A model generated the notes under the pieces. The model did not search any database, was not told where the DNA came from, and saw only the letters and a list, made by a program, of their open reading frames with translations. From the NCBI GenBank assembly GCA_035048485.1, contig CM068585.1, forward strand, positions 18,036,501 to 18,100,500: a stretch of DNA of 64,000 nt, written 5' to 3'. The translations under genes and the position numbers were made by a program. Positions 36,060-47,845 of the stretch are shown one piece after another; position 1 is the first letter of the stretch; each line of letters starts with the position of its first letter. The stretch is from Pteria penguin. Lineage: Eukaryota; Mollusca; Bivalvia; Pterioida; Pteriidae.

Positions 36060-37415
36060 CAATATGGTCTCTGGGAATGGAAAATAAATTACTATAAGGT
36101 GGTCCCATGTCAGGGCACGTTTTAAAACCCTGTATGTCCATGTTGTAGATGTCCAACAAAAGGTCACATCTGCAGATCAGAATCTATGTGCTGTCACAGA
36201 CAGATCTATCCAATATTCACCGAAAAAATTTGTTGACTGTGACGAATCAGTCTCTGAAGCAGTATTGAACAGTATTTACTGTAATGTTTACCTCTTACAA
36301 ATGAGCTTACAAATACTTTCAGGTATCTTGCCAATATACATTCATAGAAAATTTAAATTTGATATAAACAAAGTGGCAAGGTCAAGGTGAAGCACTTAGA
36401 TGTCAAAGTATACAAATCAGTAGATCTGAAATTAATTGAATGAATTTTTGGAATTGTCGTTTGATTTGTTCCTAATGTCAAAAACATGCAACAAGTTCAT
36501 GCTTATATAAATATGATATATGTAGCTCTCCCAGCGTTTCTGAAAACCACCTGACCGTCTGACATTTCTAATAAAAACTGGCTCAATCAGGTAAAACTTT
36601 CAGTATCATTTCATTAAAGTATGAAGCTTTACCAGACAAATGTCTTGTAAAGCCTCAGCAAGTTTCACACACACAGTGGCACTCCACTTGTCATGGAACC
36701 ACAACATTGACACCATATGTAAGAGAGCAAACAACACCACAGCATTTTATGAAGGAACCTGTCTTTAAGTCCAACAGGCAACAACCATCAAGGACAGACG
36801 ATGGTTTGTCTGTATGGGATCCTGTACCAGTGTTCATGTCCTCTTGTGTCTGCTCCTGTCTGGGTGAAGTGGAACGCATTGGACAAACAAAAAAATATTA
36901 ATGATAAATAAAACCAATACATTTCCTTACTAAACTCAAATCATAGCAATGTAAGTCTTTTGGTCAACAATGCTAAACTCAAATATTACTTAATAATTAG
37001 TCATTGAAAATTCTTAAATTTTCTACTTTGCTTATCCTTAATTGCCTTAGCCTTAAAAAATCTCTTATATGTTGAAATTGCTAGCTATCTTTTTGAGTAT
37101 CAACTGTTCAGCGTTTATCTGTTTAGATCAGTCTCATGCAATCGAATGTATGTGTGTATAAATATATATGTATGTATATATACATTTGTAACTGCAGTGG
37201 CAGATTTAGAGGGGGGCCACATATTCACTAGTAAAATTCCAGATTTTGCATCAAAAATCCTGGATCCACCACTGAACTGTAATGCTATTGCAAACAATTT
37301 AGAACTGTACTGTAGACTACCTAAATTTATATGAAACAGAACATGTATTAATCAAAATTGTATGACACATATCATATAGTGTTTATATGTTTATTCTTGG
37401 GTAATAACCATTATA
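36060..37415. other. No gene recognised
   Basis: Short open frames only. An AT-rich GTATATATG stretch lies near 37160-37190. No family identified. Confidence 0.4.
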
Positions 37416-37427
37416 GTTACAGTATAT

Positions 37428-37462
37428 CAGGTACGTATATATCTTTAGATATATACGTACCT
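37428..37462. mobile_element. 35-bp palindrome, decayed member of the small family
   Basis: Arms CAGGTACGTATATATC and GATATATACGTACCT surround TTTA. The left flank AGTATAT and right flank AGTTATAT are similar but not identical, and the final G is missing. Confidence 0.5.
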
Positions 37463-37776
37463 AGTTATATGATGTGTTGCGCAAATAAAGAATTTGAATT
37501 TGAATAAGAAACCAAACAATCAAAAACTGAACACAGACAAACACAGAGCAGTACGGTACATACTGAAGTAGATCTATATCGATATTATCAGTACATGTAT
37601 AAACAAGCAAAAAGGAAATGGCTGCCCAATCCGAGATCTTTCGTACCGATAACTTTTCGTACCTACCTTTACGTGTCAGACAGTCCTGATCATAGTCATA
37701 TACTCATCCAACTACTGCTCGACCATTACATTATCTACTCAGAGTTATCGCTCCTTACATTCGTAGCGCTTAGAAC

Positions 37777-37888
37777 CCTACAGTAGGTACAATCTCCAAA
37801 GCAGAGTTGTCGTTCCTTTACAATCCACAGACACACAGAGTGCAAGGACTGTAACTCTGCTTTGGAGATTGCCTTGGGTGCTGTAGAG
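37777..37888. mobile_element. Imperfect foldback, about 110 bp
   Basis: Inner arms CAATCTCCAAAGCAGAGTT and AACTCTGCTTTGGAGATTG are perfect inverted copies; outer CTACAG/CTGTAG continue the symmetry. Target duplication not found. Confidence 0.65.
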
Positions 37889-37904
37889 TTGGTTGATCTA
37901 CGTA

Positions 37905-38007
37905 CAGGGCTTTCGGCTCATTGCCCACCCCTCCCATCAAATATACCAATATAATTATTATATTGGTATATTTGAGGGGGGGGGGGGGCAACGAGCCGAA
38001 AGCCCTG
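37905..38007. mobile_element. Near-perfect foldback, 103 bp
   Basis: Arms start CAGGGCTTTCGGCTC and end GAGCCGAAAGCCCTG; an inner ATATACCAATATAAT half meets ATTATATTGGTATAT at the centre. CAGGG ends are hAT-like, but no 8-bp duplication is seen. A SINE A fragment (GGTTGATTGGTGTTTTACGT) directly follows. Confidence 0.8.
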
Positions 38008-38044
38008 CGGTTGATTGGTGTTTTACGTCTCTTTCAACAATTTT

Positions 38045-38160
38045 CAGTTAGGGGACGACCATTTGATTCTGAGAAGGGGGGGGGGGGGCTGGCAAATTTG
38101 GTCGAACCAGATTATTTATTTTCTTATCTTTGAATGATAGAATATTTATTTCCTTAATAT
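38045..38160. repeat. End of a MITE with GACGACCATTTGAT terminus
   Basis: TTAGGGGACGACCATTTGAT, then a G-tract. Related inverted termini occur at 47510 and 50320 (TGAATCAAAT(A/G)..TCC). Only one end was found here. Confidence 0.4.
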
Positions 38161-38284
38161 CCTGGGACTGATTATTTATTTTCTTGACTTTTTGTCGCCA
38201 AGAAATACTTGTTAGAACTGCATTGATGCCATTAACACAGTCATCCTTCTATAATTACATTTTGTTAACAAATTACTTTCTAAT

Positions 38285-38471
38285 ATAAGGTTGGTTGGTT
38301 GGTTGATTGGTGTTTTACGTCGCTTTCAACAATATCTCAGTTATATCGCGACATGGAAGCAGGAGGTTACCAACCTCTTAAACATCATCAGTAGTGGCGC
38401 AACCCGGGAATTGAACCCGGATCGTCGGCGTCGCAAGCCAAGCGCTTAACCACTACACCAAATCCTGCCCT
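38285..38471 (+). repeat. SINE family A, near-complete copy
   Basis: GGTTGGTTGGTTGATTGGTG, ACGTCGCTTTCAACAATATC, ATATCGCGACATGGAAGCAG, then GCGCAACCCGGGAATTGAAC. The minus strand of the end reads GGTGTAGTGGTTAAGCGCTT (A-box) and GGGTTCAATTCCCGG (B-box). TTCTAATATAAGG occurs just before it and again about 30-40 bp after it, so a longer duplication may exist. Confidence 0.9.
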
Positions 38472-38584
38472 ATAATATAATCATATGTTGTTGACAAAAC
38501 ACATTCTAATATAAGGTAAACTCAACAAATAATATGCAAACATTACTTCTATTGCATAGGTTTTTACACTACTAGTTTCTACAG

Positions 38585-39425
38585 TGAAATGTATAGAACA
38601 AAAAATAACAAAACTTCTTCACACATCTCTCTAGATCATTCCTATGCATTCATGTTTGTCTCTGTATACAGCCAGTATGAAGAGGAAAATTGTCAAAGGA
38701 GGGTACTCTTTTGTGACCCACTTTTGACTGTGGTGGTGCCACCTGTAAAAAGGTCTGGACGAAAATGTCAAAATTTGAAGGCGATCATAAGTTATTTATT
38801 TGTACTTTTATTAAAATAATTCCAACAGTTTGCAGAAAAAAGTTGAAAATGTGAAAAAAAAAGGCCAACCAACCCCCCCCCCCCTTTTTAAGTCTTATAA
38901 AATTCATAAAAAATAAAAAATTGAGATATTGACAAAATTCTTTCACAATAATATTCCTTACCATAATTATGATCAAAATAGTCCATAAGAAATCACCATT
39001 ATCAATTAATTGAAAAACATGACACTTTTCTGCATTGAAATTACTACTAAGTCCAAAAAATGTTGAAAAAACGTCAGAAATTTGATTTCGGAACAGAACA
39101 AAAAATAACAACTCTTCTTCACACATCCCTCTAGATCATTCCTATGCATTCAGTGTGTCTCTGTATGCACCAGGTCTTAATAAGAAGTTTGTCAAATGAG
39201 GATATCCTGTGTGACCTACTTTTGCCTGTGGTGGCACCACCTGTTGACGGATTGGGACGAAAAACAACAACACTTGTAGGGGACTATAAGTACTTTATTC
39301 CTATCCAGTTTCATAGAAATCTGTTCAGCGGTTCTTGAGAAGAAGTTGAAAATGTGAAAAGTTTACGACGGACGGACAGCGTGCTATGAGTATAGCTCAC
39401 TTGAGCCTTTGGCTCCGGTGAGCTA
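38585..39425 (+). repeat. Two-unit repeat with terminal hairpin, copy B
   Basis: The markers TGTCAAAGGAGGGTACT (38691) and GTTTGTCAAATGAGGATATC (39188) are about 500 bp apart, each followed by a TGTGGTGG(T/C)(G/A)CCACCTGT block. The hairpin end is at 39393-39425. Confidence 0.8.
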
Positions 39426-40494
39426 ACAAGCAACAATTCTAATAAGTTTTTGTTGAATATATTGAATATCACTGTTTATCCAGTGTTATAAATCCTGCTG
39501 AAATATGAGTTTTAATGTTAAGCTACTGCATATTATAATATAGGGCTCGAAATATAGGGAAAATAAATTTACGGCCCAAAGGGCCGTCATGAAAAAAAAA
39601 AACCGGACAAAGAGAACTTTAGAACCAGTGGGAAAAAAAGAATATCGGCTCACAAAAGTCTACCTCCCCTTCCCGTAAAAAATGGTTGCTTCCTTACAAC
39701 TTTAATTATGACAAATAGAGGGAAAACATGTTTAAACCTTAAGATTAGATGCTCAAACACAAACGACACCCTTTCGCCAAGATTCGTGCAAACTAGCAAG
39801 ATTTATATATAAGTCGTTAATGTGTTTCTGATCGTTGTAAAATCAATAAAGTATAAATGTAAAGTAGATACTCCGCGTACTACTTTATATACGCACTTTA
39901 TTTTATACCAGTTGACTCTAATCACCTGTCAATTCAATTTTTATGGTTTAAGTTCAGGTTAACACATGCGCGTGACATAGACAGGAAAATTATCTATTCT
40001 TGATCGAGAAGTCGCTAAATTGGAATTTCAAAAAAGTTTCTAATAAGATTATTGAATTTACACGGTAGTTTACATCAGCATCTACAGTTTGAATTGATGG
40101 ATCTTGCGAATATTCCGGCTTCCTATGCCTATGGAATATTCGATTATGTTCTTCGAAAAAATTCGGGTAGCATATAGTCGATGCCGTGTCCGTCTGTCAT
40201 TTCGTTTATCCGATCTCATATATATCCTCAACCCTACATCAGAATTTGATCATATTTCACGCAAATGTTCATAATGATATGTCCTTGCAGACAAAGGTCA
40301 ATGTAAATCAATAGGGTTTCTTGTCTACCCATGAGTAATCCCCATGGAAAATTTTAATATGCATGGCTGAAAGGTTTGGTCTGTATCCTACCCACGAGGT
40401 TGTTGGGATAAACAGGTCTACGGACGGGCAGTATCATACCATAATGCGTATAGTCATTAAACGTATGCAGTATACATGTTTATATGTATATATA

Positions 40495-40645
40495 AACACA
40501 GTGACCTTGACCTTTGACCAATGACCTTGGGTCAAGGTCGAAACACACCCTTGGGTCATGGGCAACAATCCTGTGAAATACTATCTAAATCCATCTACCC
40601 AATAAAAAGATATGGCCCGGGCATGTTTTGGGGACGGACGGACAG
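40495..40645. repeat. TGACCT-rich repeat
   Basis: AGTGACCTTGACCTTTGACC, then AATGACCTTGGGTCAAGGTC, which is partly palindromic, followed by 'cacacccttgggtcatgggc'. Related to the 31 kb block. Confidence 0.7.
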
Positions 40646-40733
40646 ACGGATATGGCGATTCATTTATAATCCCCCAAAACTTCGTTTGCAAGGGTATAAT
40701 AATTTTTGATATTGAAAATAACTTGGTATATAC

Positions 40734-41090
40734 CTGAAGAGATAGCCGTCCGGATCCATCAAAGGCCATAGACCTGTATCAAGATATAGGTCTATGCAAA
40801 GACATAGCAACACGCTCGTCTTCCCGTCTAACACGCAATCCGTTCATCAGACATTTCTCATGCATCCATCTGTACCCATGCAGTTTTCCACAGGATGTAG
40901 TTGGTAATGAATAAAAGTTATAACGGTTTCCTCTCCTTCGCAGATTTAATCTCTGCAATATAAGCCTTATGTGACGTTCAGATATGTTAATACCTATGCA
41001 TTCTAAAAACTGACAAATCTCTCCTAGTGTCAACCCAACTTGAAACCCACTTTTAATGAAAATATCTCTTTCAATAAGCTTATGTCGCAC
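40734..41090 (-). pseudogene. Integrase-like element, N-terminal part, interrupted
   Basis: Reads FQVGLTLGEICQFLE and RHIRLILQRLNLRRRGN, then GYRWMHEKCLMNGLRVRRED, a pattern I recognise from multi-copy animal elements whose next block is an integrase (DDE) core. Here the frame breaks at 40767-40796 because of a 30-bp palindrome insertion, then resumes as MDPDGYLF up to a possible donor (GTATAT). The catalytic core is not present downstream, so it is truncated as well as interrupted. Confidence 0.65.
40767..40796. mobile_element. 30-bp palindrome inserted in the integrase fragment
   Basis: Arms CATAGACCTGTATC and GATATAGGTCTATG. Flanks are CAAAGGC (40760-40766) and CAAAGAC (40797-40803), a 6/7 match. 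Insert plus one flank is 37 bp, which shifts the integrase frame by one. Confidence 0.75.
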
Positions 41091-41248
41091 ATGTTTGCTG
41101 GTTTGTTGTATTGATGATGATATAGCTAAACTGTGGCCACCATTTAGTAATCTAATTTAACGAGACCGTTCGGGGTAAAAATTTCTCAAAAACTACAATA
41201 GGAAGATAGATCATTTTTTTTAGTCAGAGACGAAATGCTAAATAAAAA

Positions 41249-41283
41249 CAGGGACGTATATATCTAAGATATACACGTCCCTG
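41249..41283. mobile_element. 35-bp palindrome with perfect 7-bp duplication
   Basis: Arms CAGGGACGTATATATCT and AGATATACACGTCCCTG (16/17 complementary) meet around a single A. ATAAAAA stands directly on both sides (41242-41248 and 41284-41290). Confidence 0.8.
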
Positions 41284-41370
41284 ATAAAAATAATTTTCAG
41301 AGAATTGTAGAAAAATTTAATTCACGGCTTGTTTCAATTTTGGGGGGAAATCTAAAAAAAACACTATTAT

Positions 41371-41398
41371 CAGAGACATATATACACATATGTCTCTG
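41371..41398. mobile_element. 28-bp palindrome with perfect 7-bp duplication (copy 2)
   Basis: Arms CAGAGACATAT and ATATGTCTCTG surround ATACAC. CTATTAT stands directly on both sides (41364-41370 and 41399-41405). Confidence 0.8.
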
Positions 41399-42012
41399 CT
41401 ATTATTAACGTTTTGAATGTCGTAATCAGATATTATGGGAATTAATTTCGATATATTAATTAATGTTGGGTAGATACATTTCGGTTAAACTATGCTGATT
41501 TTATAATTTGTTGATAACTTTGTAATATTGTTAATGTTTTTAAGACGCCGACTATTTTAACGATTACAATCGATCGGCATGCGCTAAAACTTGCGCAGCG
41601 CATTAACACTCGTACCGAGAACGGACGAGTAATGGCGCATCAATGAGTCACGTGATGGCCTACGTGACATCTCATGTGATACCTCAGTATTGTTGATTTG
41701 GTAGAATAAAATTGTGGGCACAGTTTAGTAAACATGTCCCCTTACAGCCAACGTAGTCCTGACTCTGTACTGTACAGTGTAATTCAAATATATATATATA
41801 CATGTATATATATATAGTGCGTAACATACCAGATTGATACTTCTAGTGCCCAGAAACATGCGTATATATATCTCTGTAGTGCCCAACTAGATAGAAAAAA
41901 GGACATGGTACTCGAAGTGGTGAAGAGGTTCCATTCGTGAGAGGGGGGCACGGCCGCGTAGGCCAGTGCCACCCCTCGGTTCAGGAGAGGGGGGCACCTA
42001 AAGTTGCTACTG

Positions 42013-42354
42013 GATGATGATGAGGATGAGGATGAGGATGAGAATGAGGGTGAGGATGAGGATGACGAGGATGATGAGGATGAGGATGACGAGGATAATG
42101 ATGATGATGATGAGGAGGATGAGGATGAGGATGATGAGGATAATGATGATGAGGATGAGGATGATGAGGATGATGATGATGAGGATGATGATGATCATGA
42201 TGAGGATGATGATGAGGATGATGAGGAGGATGATGATGAGGATGATGATGATGAGGATGATGAGGATGATGATGATGAGGATGATGATGAGGATGATGAT
42301 GATGAGGAGGATGAGGAGGATGATGAGGAGGATGAGGATGATGATGATGATAGT
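42013..42354. repeat. GAT/GAG trinucleotide tract
   Basis: About 340 bp of GATGAG-type trinucleotides with interruptions. All frames stay open (Asp/Glu, Met/Arg, and His/Pro or Ile/Leu on the reverse), which is what such a repeat gives; I see no gene context. Confidence 0.9.
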
Positions 42355-42429
42355 TAGGACAAGCAATGGGTGAAAACGTCACATGATTTAACTTCATGTT
42401 ACAGTTTCCCCCTTTGTCCTGCATTAGAT

Positions 42430-44300
42430 CTCCTCCCAGAAGCCCTATATAGGACTCGACCGCAGATATGAAAGAAGTGAGGTTTTATATGCGAAACACA
42501 AAGTAAATAAATACATGTACTTCGTTGGGGTCACCGTTAGGTATCCGTACATGTTATACTATACCTTATAAATAAATATGCCGTTCGAAACCTGTAAAAA
42601 AAATAATAATAAAATTTAATCGCACCATAAATGACAGAAGGTGTACATAATTTCTATTCTCAAACTCAACTACGACATTTTTTACTCACAATACCCATGA
42701 CATGCCTTTGTCAATGACCATTGATGTAACTTAGGTACGGGAAACACATCTACGGCCTCGTTTGAGTTGACAAGCGACGGGGAGTACTGATGTACAGCAA
42801 ATAACTCACACCGCTACTCATATCCCTCTGTATATAAACAAATATAAAAACTTTATAACATCAACATTTGCCTAAATCAAAAGGTTCAACTGAGTAAACT
42901 AAAAATTAAAAGTACGCAATTATAACTGCTCTCAATTTTCAGATATTAATTTATTCAATTATGATCTCTGTTAGAAATAATTAAACAATTTATTGAGCTA
43001 AATATTTAAAATACAATATCTTATTTTCTTATCAAACTGTAGAAATAGCGATTCAATTTAATCTGAAATCATGAAAAATTAAGAGTAAGAAAATAATAAT
43101 AATAAATACCTTGAATGTTCTGCCGATGTAGTCAGGTTACCATGCTGTCCGGAGGATCGAAATTTCTTCCGATGACCAACGTAAGACGTACTAGGTGTAT
43201 TTATACTACAAAATGCGGTCCAGACCAGATCTTACTGGACATAACCAATATTACAAAGGGTATTTCGCCACAGTGAGTTAAAATCCAAGTCTGACACATT
43301 CCCGACTCCAAACGCATAATGTAAAATATTGATTTCATACCTGTACCAAATGGACCGATGTAAATTATGGATGGGTCTGATACTCATTAAAATCATCTTA
43401 CATTTTCATTTCATGGTTCATATTATCATCATAAAGTTAAAATAGTATTATATAATAAATTCTATCGCTTTTTGTGACCATAACTCATTTCTTTACCACA
43501 TGTTGATTAAAATAAACTTTCTGTTTCATTCGAACACTCTATTTTGTTTGAACGCGAGTTGATTTGTTTGATCCGCCAAATCTTTTTGCGTACATAATTG
43601 TTTGAGCATTCGATTGTTCGAAAACATTTTCAGATAAAGTATAGTATAGTTTATTAAATCAGAAGAATTACAGCGTATAGCTAATTACAAAGTATGCATG
43701 ATGCATTATTATAAAATAATACAATAATGATAATATAAACACAAGGTCAATCACGTATTACAAACACACAAAAGCATAAAATACTTTCTGAATAATAATT
43801 TCATAGTTTCACGCGTATTTTAATTAATAACATCTTTATCAACCCCCCCCCTTTCCCATCAATAATTCTGTAATACTCAAAAGCTAGAAATCGTATATAT
43901 TATACAATATCATCATTATCATTATACATTTCTGTAACTCATTCAATACTCGGTGATGGTATTTATTTACATACCGGTAAATGTAGGTAGATGATTACTA
44001 TATAAAATTTGAATTTTGAATGCAAATGTCATTGTACATCTATTTGGGAATACAATCTCATCACATCCGCAGTAGTGACGTTTTAGGATGTTGCTATCCT
44101 TCATCTTCTCCTTTCTAACACTGCTGGATCCACTCTTATGAACCTAGTAAGTTATAATTTCATTTTATATTTCTCTGTTTGGAATTAAATTAAGGTAATG
44201 CATGAAAAATTCAGCGAATTAAAAACTGAAAAATAAAATTCCGGAACTTTCTTATTAAGAGTGCTTCACATATTTTTAAATCAATACCTCACCAGTAACT
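42430..44300. other. No gene recognised
   Basis: AT-rich single-copy-looking DNA with short C-tracts. No open frame or RNA gene with recognisable features. Confidence 0.4.
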
Positions 44301-44308
44301 GTTTTACT

Positions 44309-44437
44309 CACAGGGTCTAGGTATAGCTAGTAAGCCCCCAACCCCCTCACTCTTGGCCCTCTCCTGCTCTTTCCGTTTACCATAAAAAGGGCCAAGAGTG
44401 AGGGGTCGGGGGTTACCAGTGATACCTGGACCCTGTG
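44309..44437. mobile_element. 129-bp MITE with perfect 8-bp target duplication
   Basis: Termini CACAGGGTCTAGGTAT and ATACCTGGACCCTGTG are inverted repeats; inner arms include CCCTCACTCTTGGCCCT and AGGGCCAAGAGTGAGGG. GTTTTACT stands directly on both sides (44301-44308 and 44438-44445). An 8-bp duplication with CAGGG-type ends fits hAT. Confidence 0.9.
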
Positions 44438-44449
44438 GTTTTACTAGTT

Positions 44450-46830
44450 TTAGATTTTGGGTTTATAGTGATGCATAAAACATGCCTCTTTTTCTTTCTA
44501 GACGATCTATAGATATATGACTTTATCCATTTGATGATTTGTTAGATCTGCTATACTTTTAATATGCGATCGAAACGAGTGTTCAATTATTTGATAATGG
44601 AATCTAAATAATTATGCTATGCTTATCAAATTAGTTGTATTATTTGCATATTATTTCGAACGTATTTGTTTTAATACCCCCCCCCCCCCCCCATATTATA
44701 AAGGATCGCATTCTTGTAATGTTCATTCTTGACAGCTAGACACTTAAGTTGTTGTAGTTTAATACTGGTATTATCATTATTCATTTAATATATTTATGAG
44801 ACATGCCAAACACTTAGCTATGCAGCAATTTGATATCCAGGGGCAAATCCAGAAATTTCGAAATAGAATATGGATATCCATCTTTTAGCAGTGAAATTCT
44901 GCCAAGGGGCATAAATGTTGCTAATTACAATAATGTACCCTTATCCCATTCGTTGCTATTTTGACGCTATCAGTAACCCGACAACTGAAAAGGTGGGGTA
45001 CATTACTATAGTTAAAGAGACGCACCTTTAATAATAATTCTGTATAGAGTATGGGGTTGTAACCCTTGTAATACCTCCGCCCCTAGAGTGTATTTTGTTT
45101 CCAATAGTTTTGGATCCACCCGCTGTTTTGACAACCATCTATCAACAGAAATGTCTCAAATTCAACGTAATATTAAGCATATGCATGTGTGTTAATTTAT
45201 TTTATCTTATTTTTTTTTCAAATTATTGCAGATATACAAGTCGGTATTTTAATATTTATTACCAACATCTATGACGTTAAATTATGTATATGTACGTGTA
45301 TTTCACACAACAATTTTGTCATTCTGATTTTATTTATGTATTGGAACTGTGTATACAGCCAAAGGGCAGTCTTATGATGAGTGGACAATCTTTCACAAGT
45401 AATGGCACAAAATGGTATCATGTAAAATATTGATTTTACATCTGTACAAAAATTATCGATGTGTTACATTAAAGTTTTATAATTCAAAGAATTTTAAAAC
45501 TATCTATAACTGTTACTGTAAAAATGAATCTCGCAAAACACGCTTCATATGTTGTAAGATAAATTTACTCTCAAGTACTGATTTTATTATTTGTACTAAA
45601 CACTTTTTTATATACACTCAGTATGAAATGTAGCTCTTTTCCCATTTTCAATATAAGTTAAGACATGATGGTAACATAATAATAGTTGTAATTTTTTCTA
45701 ATTAGTTACATCTTGTTTATAATCTGAATAATAATTTATATAAACACAGAAAGATAGATCTTCATGAGGCAGTTTAAATCATTTTCATATTAAAGAATGG
45801 TCTTATGTTTTCTGTAATAACAACATATGTTTATCAGAAAAGATATAATGAAAATAAAAAATTACTAGAATAAAATATTTTGATAACTTGAGCGTCCGTC
45901 GATTTTTTTATTATTTTGAAGAGCAGGGTGAAAATTAAAATTATATTTCAAAGGAAGATATACATTGCGCAGTACAAATAACATTGATATCTGTCCGTCC
46001 ATCACTACTTCAGTGGCTCGCAATAACTTCAGTTTGCATCAAAGAGATTTTTAAGTGTTCTAAGAGACATGAAGAAAAAACTCGACCTAAATTTATGTTT
46101 TTTTCCCGAACACTCCTTTTTGTAAAGTATATTGGTCTACGCGAACCTCCGTAGTATTCGAACACTCCGTTCGAAACAAACATAGACTTATGTAGCATTC
46201 ACAACTGAAAATTAAATTTGCAAATGGACCCAGACTACTTTTTTATACTCATGAAGTGCATCATAAACTCATTTTCAACAATAGTTCCCTTTCATCTTCA
46301 ATGAATATTTTTTTCAAATGTATTTTGAATTGAAGACTTTTTTTTAAAAAAAAACTTGTGATAAGAGGGGGACAACTCCTAGAGAAATGATAAAGTTTTT
46401 AAGAATGAACGGTTACTCTGAAAGTTATAGTTCTTATCATAAAACGACGATTTTAGATTCCTTCTTCTTCTTCGCTGTAGTGCAAACCAATTGAGTATTT
46501 TCTCACTATCGAGGTGAGTGAATGAACGTCTATGCACAGTACAGTTAAAACAGGATAAATTTTTGTTTTTTGTTTTGTTTGTTGGCAGTAATTCTTAACA
46601 AACTTCAAAAGTTGATCTGGAGTCTGTTTTGTGATATAAAACAGTGAATCATAGCCAATCGGAACATCATCGCCAATTTTTTTTTCACAAATAAATATAA
46701 ACTAAAACTTGAGAATAGTAAGATTACCAGCACGGCCACACTATTTATACCACAAGTTTAACCAGTAGTTTGTTACCCCAGCAAACAGCCAGTTGCTTAT
46801 AGATTGGTTAAGTTTTGTTTTTAAAAATAA
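44450..46830. other. No gene recognised
   Basis: AT-rich, with a C-homopolymer near 44680. Open frames of 60-75 codons only, none with family resemblance. Confidence 0.4.
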
Positions 46831-46834
46831 ATAG

Positions 46835-47122
46835 TAGATTGATTGATTAATTATTGTTTCACGTCACTCCACGATTATTTCACGTAACGGACTCCTGAAG
46901 AAGTGGGGGATCTTTTACGTGCCACGCCTACCGTTGACTGGCAGAACCGTTTTCGGTTTCCTTTTTTTACTAATAAATGAAGTGAAACGTAAAGGAGAAA
47001 ATCTAGAACGGTTGCCAGTCTACGCCTACCGTGACACGGGACCTCGGTTTCACCGATGTGCACACGGAGGGAGCCGAACCCGGGACCTTTCGGTCTCCTC
47101 ATCCACTGAGCCCATCGGCTTA
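46835..47122 (+). repeat. SINE family B, long copy
   Basis: ATTGATTGATTAATTATTGT, TTCACGTCACTCCACGATTA, 'gaagtgggggatctttta', then a tail whose minus strand carries a GGGTTCGGCTCCC-like B-box and AGCCGATGGGCTCAGTGGAT (A-box-like). Confidence 0.8.
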
Positions 47123-47673
47123 AAACAAATGGTAGATGATATGACTAGTAATTTTAAAAGTACATTTCCATACTAAATGCAGGCTAATCCGTACGTCTAA
47201 TAAACTCGTTATTGCCTTATGTACTTAATGGGCTAAATGAACCAATTTTATAAACTATTATAGCTGAAAAGGAAGTGATACTGGACATTTTAAAACGTTA
47301 TTTTTTTTTTTGGGGGGGGGGGGTTTATTCTTTGCATTTTTATCATCATCCCATTCCGGCCCACACTTTGGTGCTTGCACCAAATTGTTTCCTGTATACT
47401 GATGCTATCTGTTATAAAAGAGACCCCTGATATTAATAATAGACGTAAGAGTTATCCTCCTTAGCTCAGAATATTTATTTCCAAAAAGCACCAGGCCTCC
47501 CCTCTGAATCAAATAGTCGTCCTTAACTTCAATAAAATTTCATGCTTAATGAAACATATCATTTCTTTATATATACTTCAAAGCGGCAAGCAAAACGTTC
47601 CGACAAAATTGAAGAATTTCCATTTTTTCAAAGTATTTTTCAGTGAATACTCTGGGGGAAATCCCGTTGCTCC

Positions 47674-47845
47674 TACACTTTTAACTTCGACATAGAATAA
47701 CTCCGACACTTTTTACTCCGACATTTTCAACTCCGACACTTTTAACTCTAACGCTATTTACTTCGACACTTTTAACTCCGACGCTTTTTACTCCGACACT
47801 TTTAACTCTGACACTTTTTACTCCGACACTTTTAACTCCGACAAT
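47674..47845. repeat. 15-bp tandem array, left
   Basis: About 11 units of CTCCGACACTTTTAA with variants. Its minus frame reads a (GVKSV)n-like peptide only because the unit is a multiple of three. Confidence 0.9.

Noticed and set aside
38285..38471. Possible functional tRNA gene
   Set aside because: A- and B-box are present but the acceptor ends do not pair, and the same head recurs in several copies attached to a common body, so it is a SINE.
42004..42424. Long open frames (poly Asp/Glu, Met/Arg, His/Pro) on both strands
   Set aside because: They arise from a GAT/GAG trinucleotide tract, which keeps every frame open. No start context, splice sites or flanking domain.
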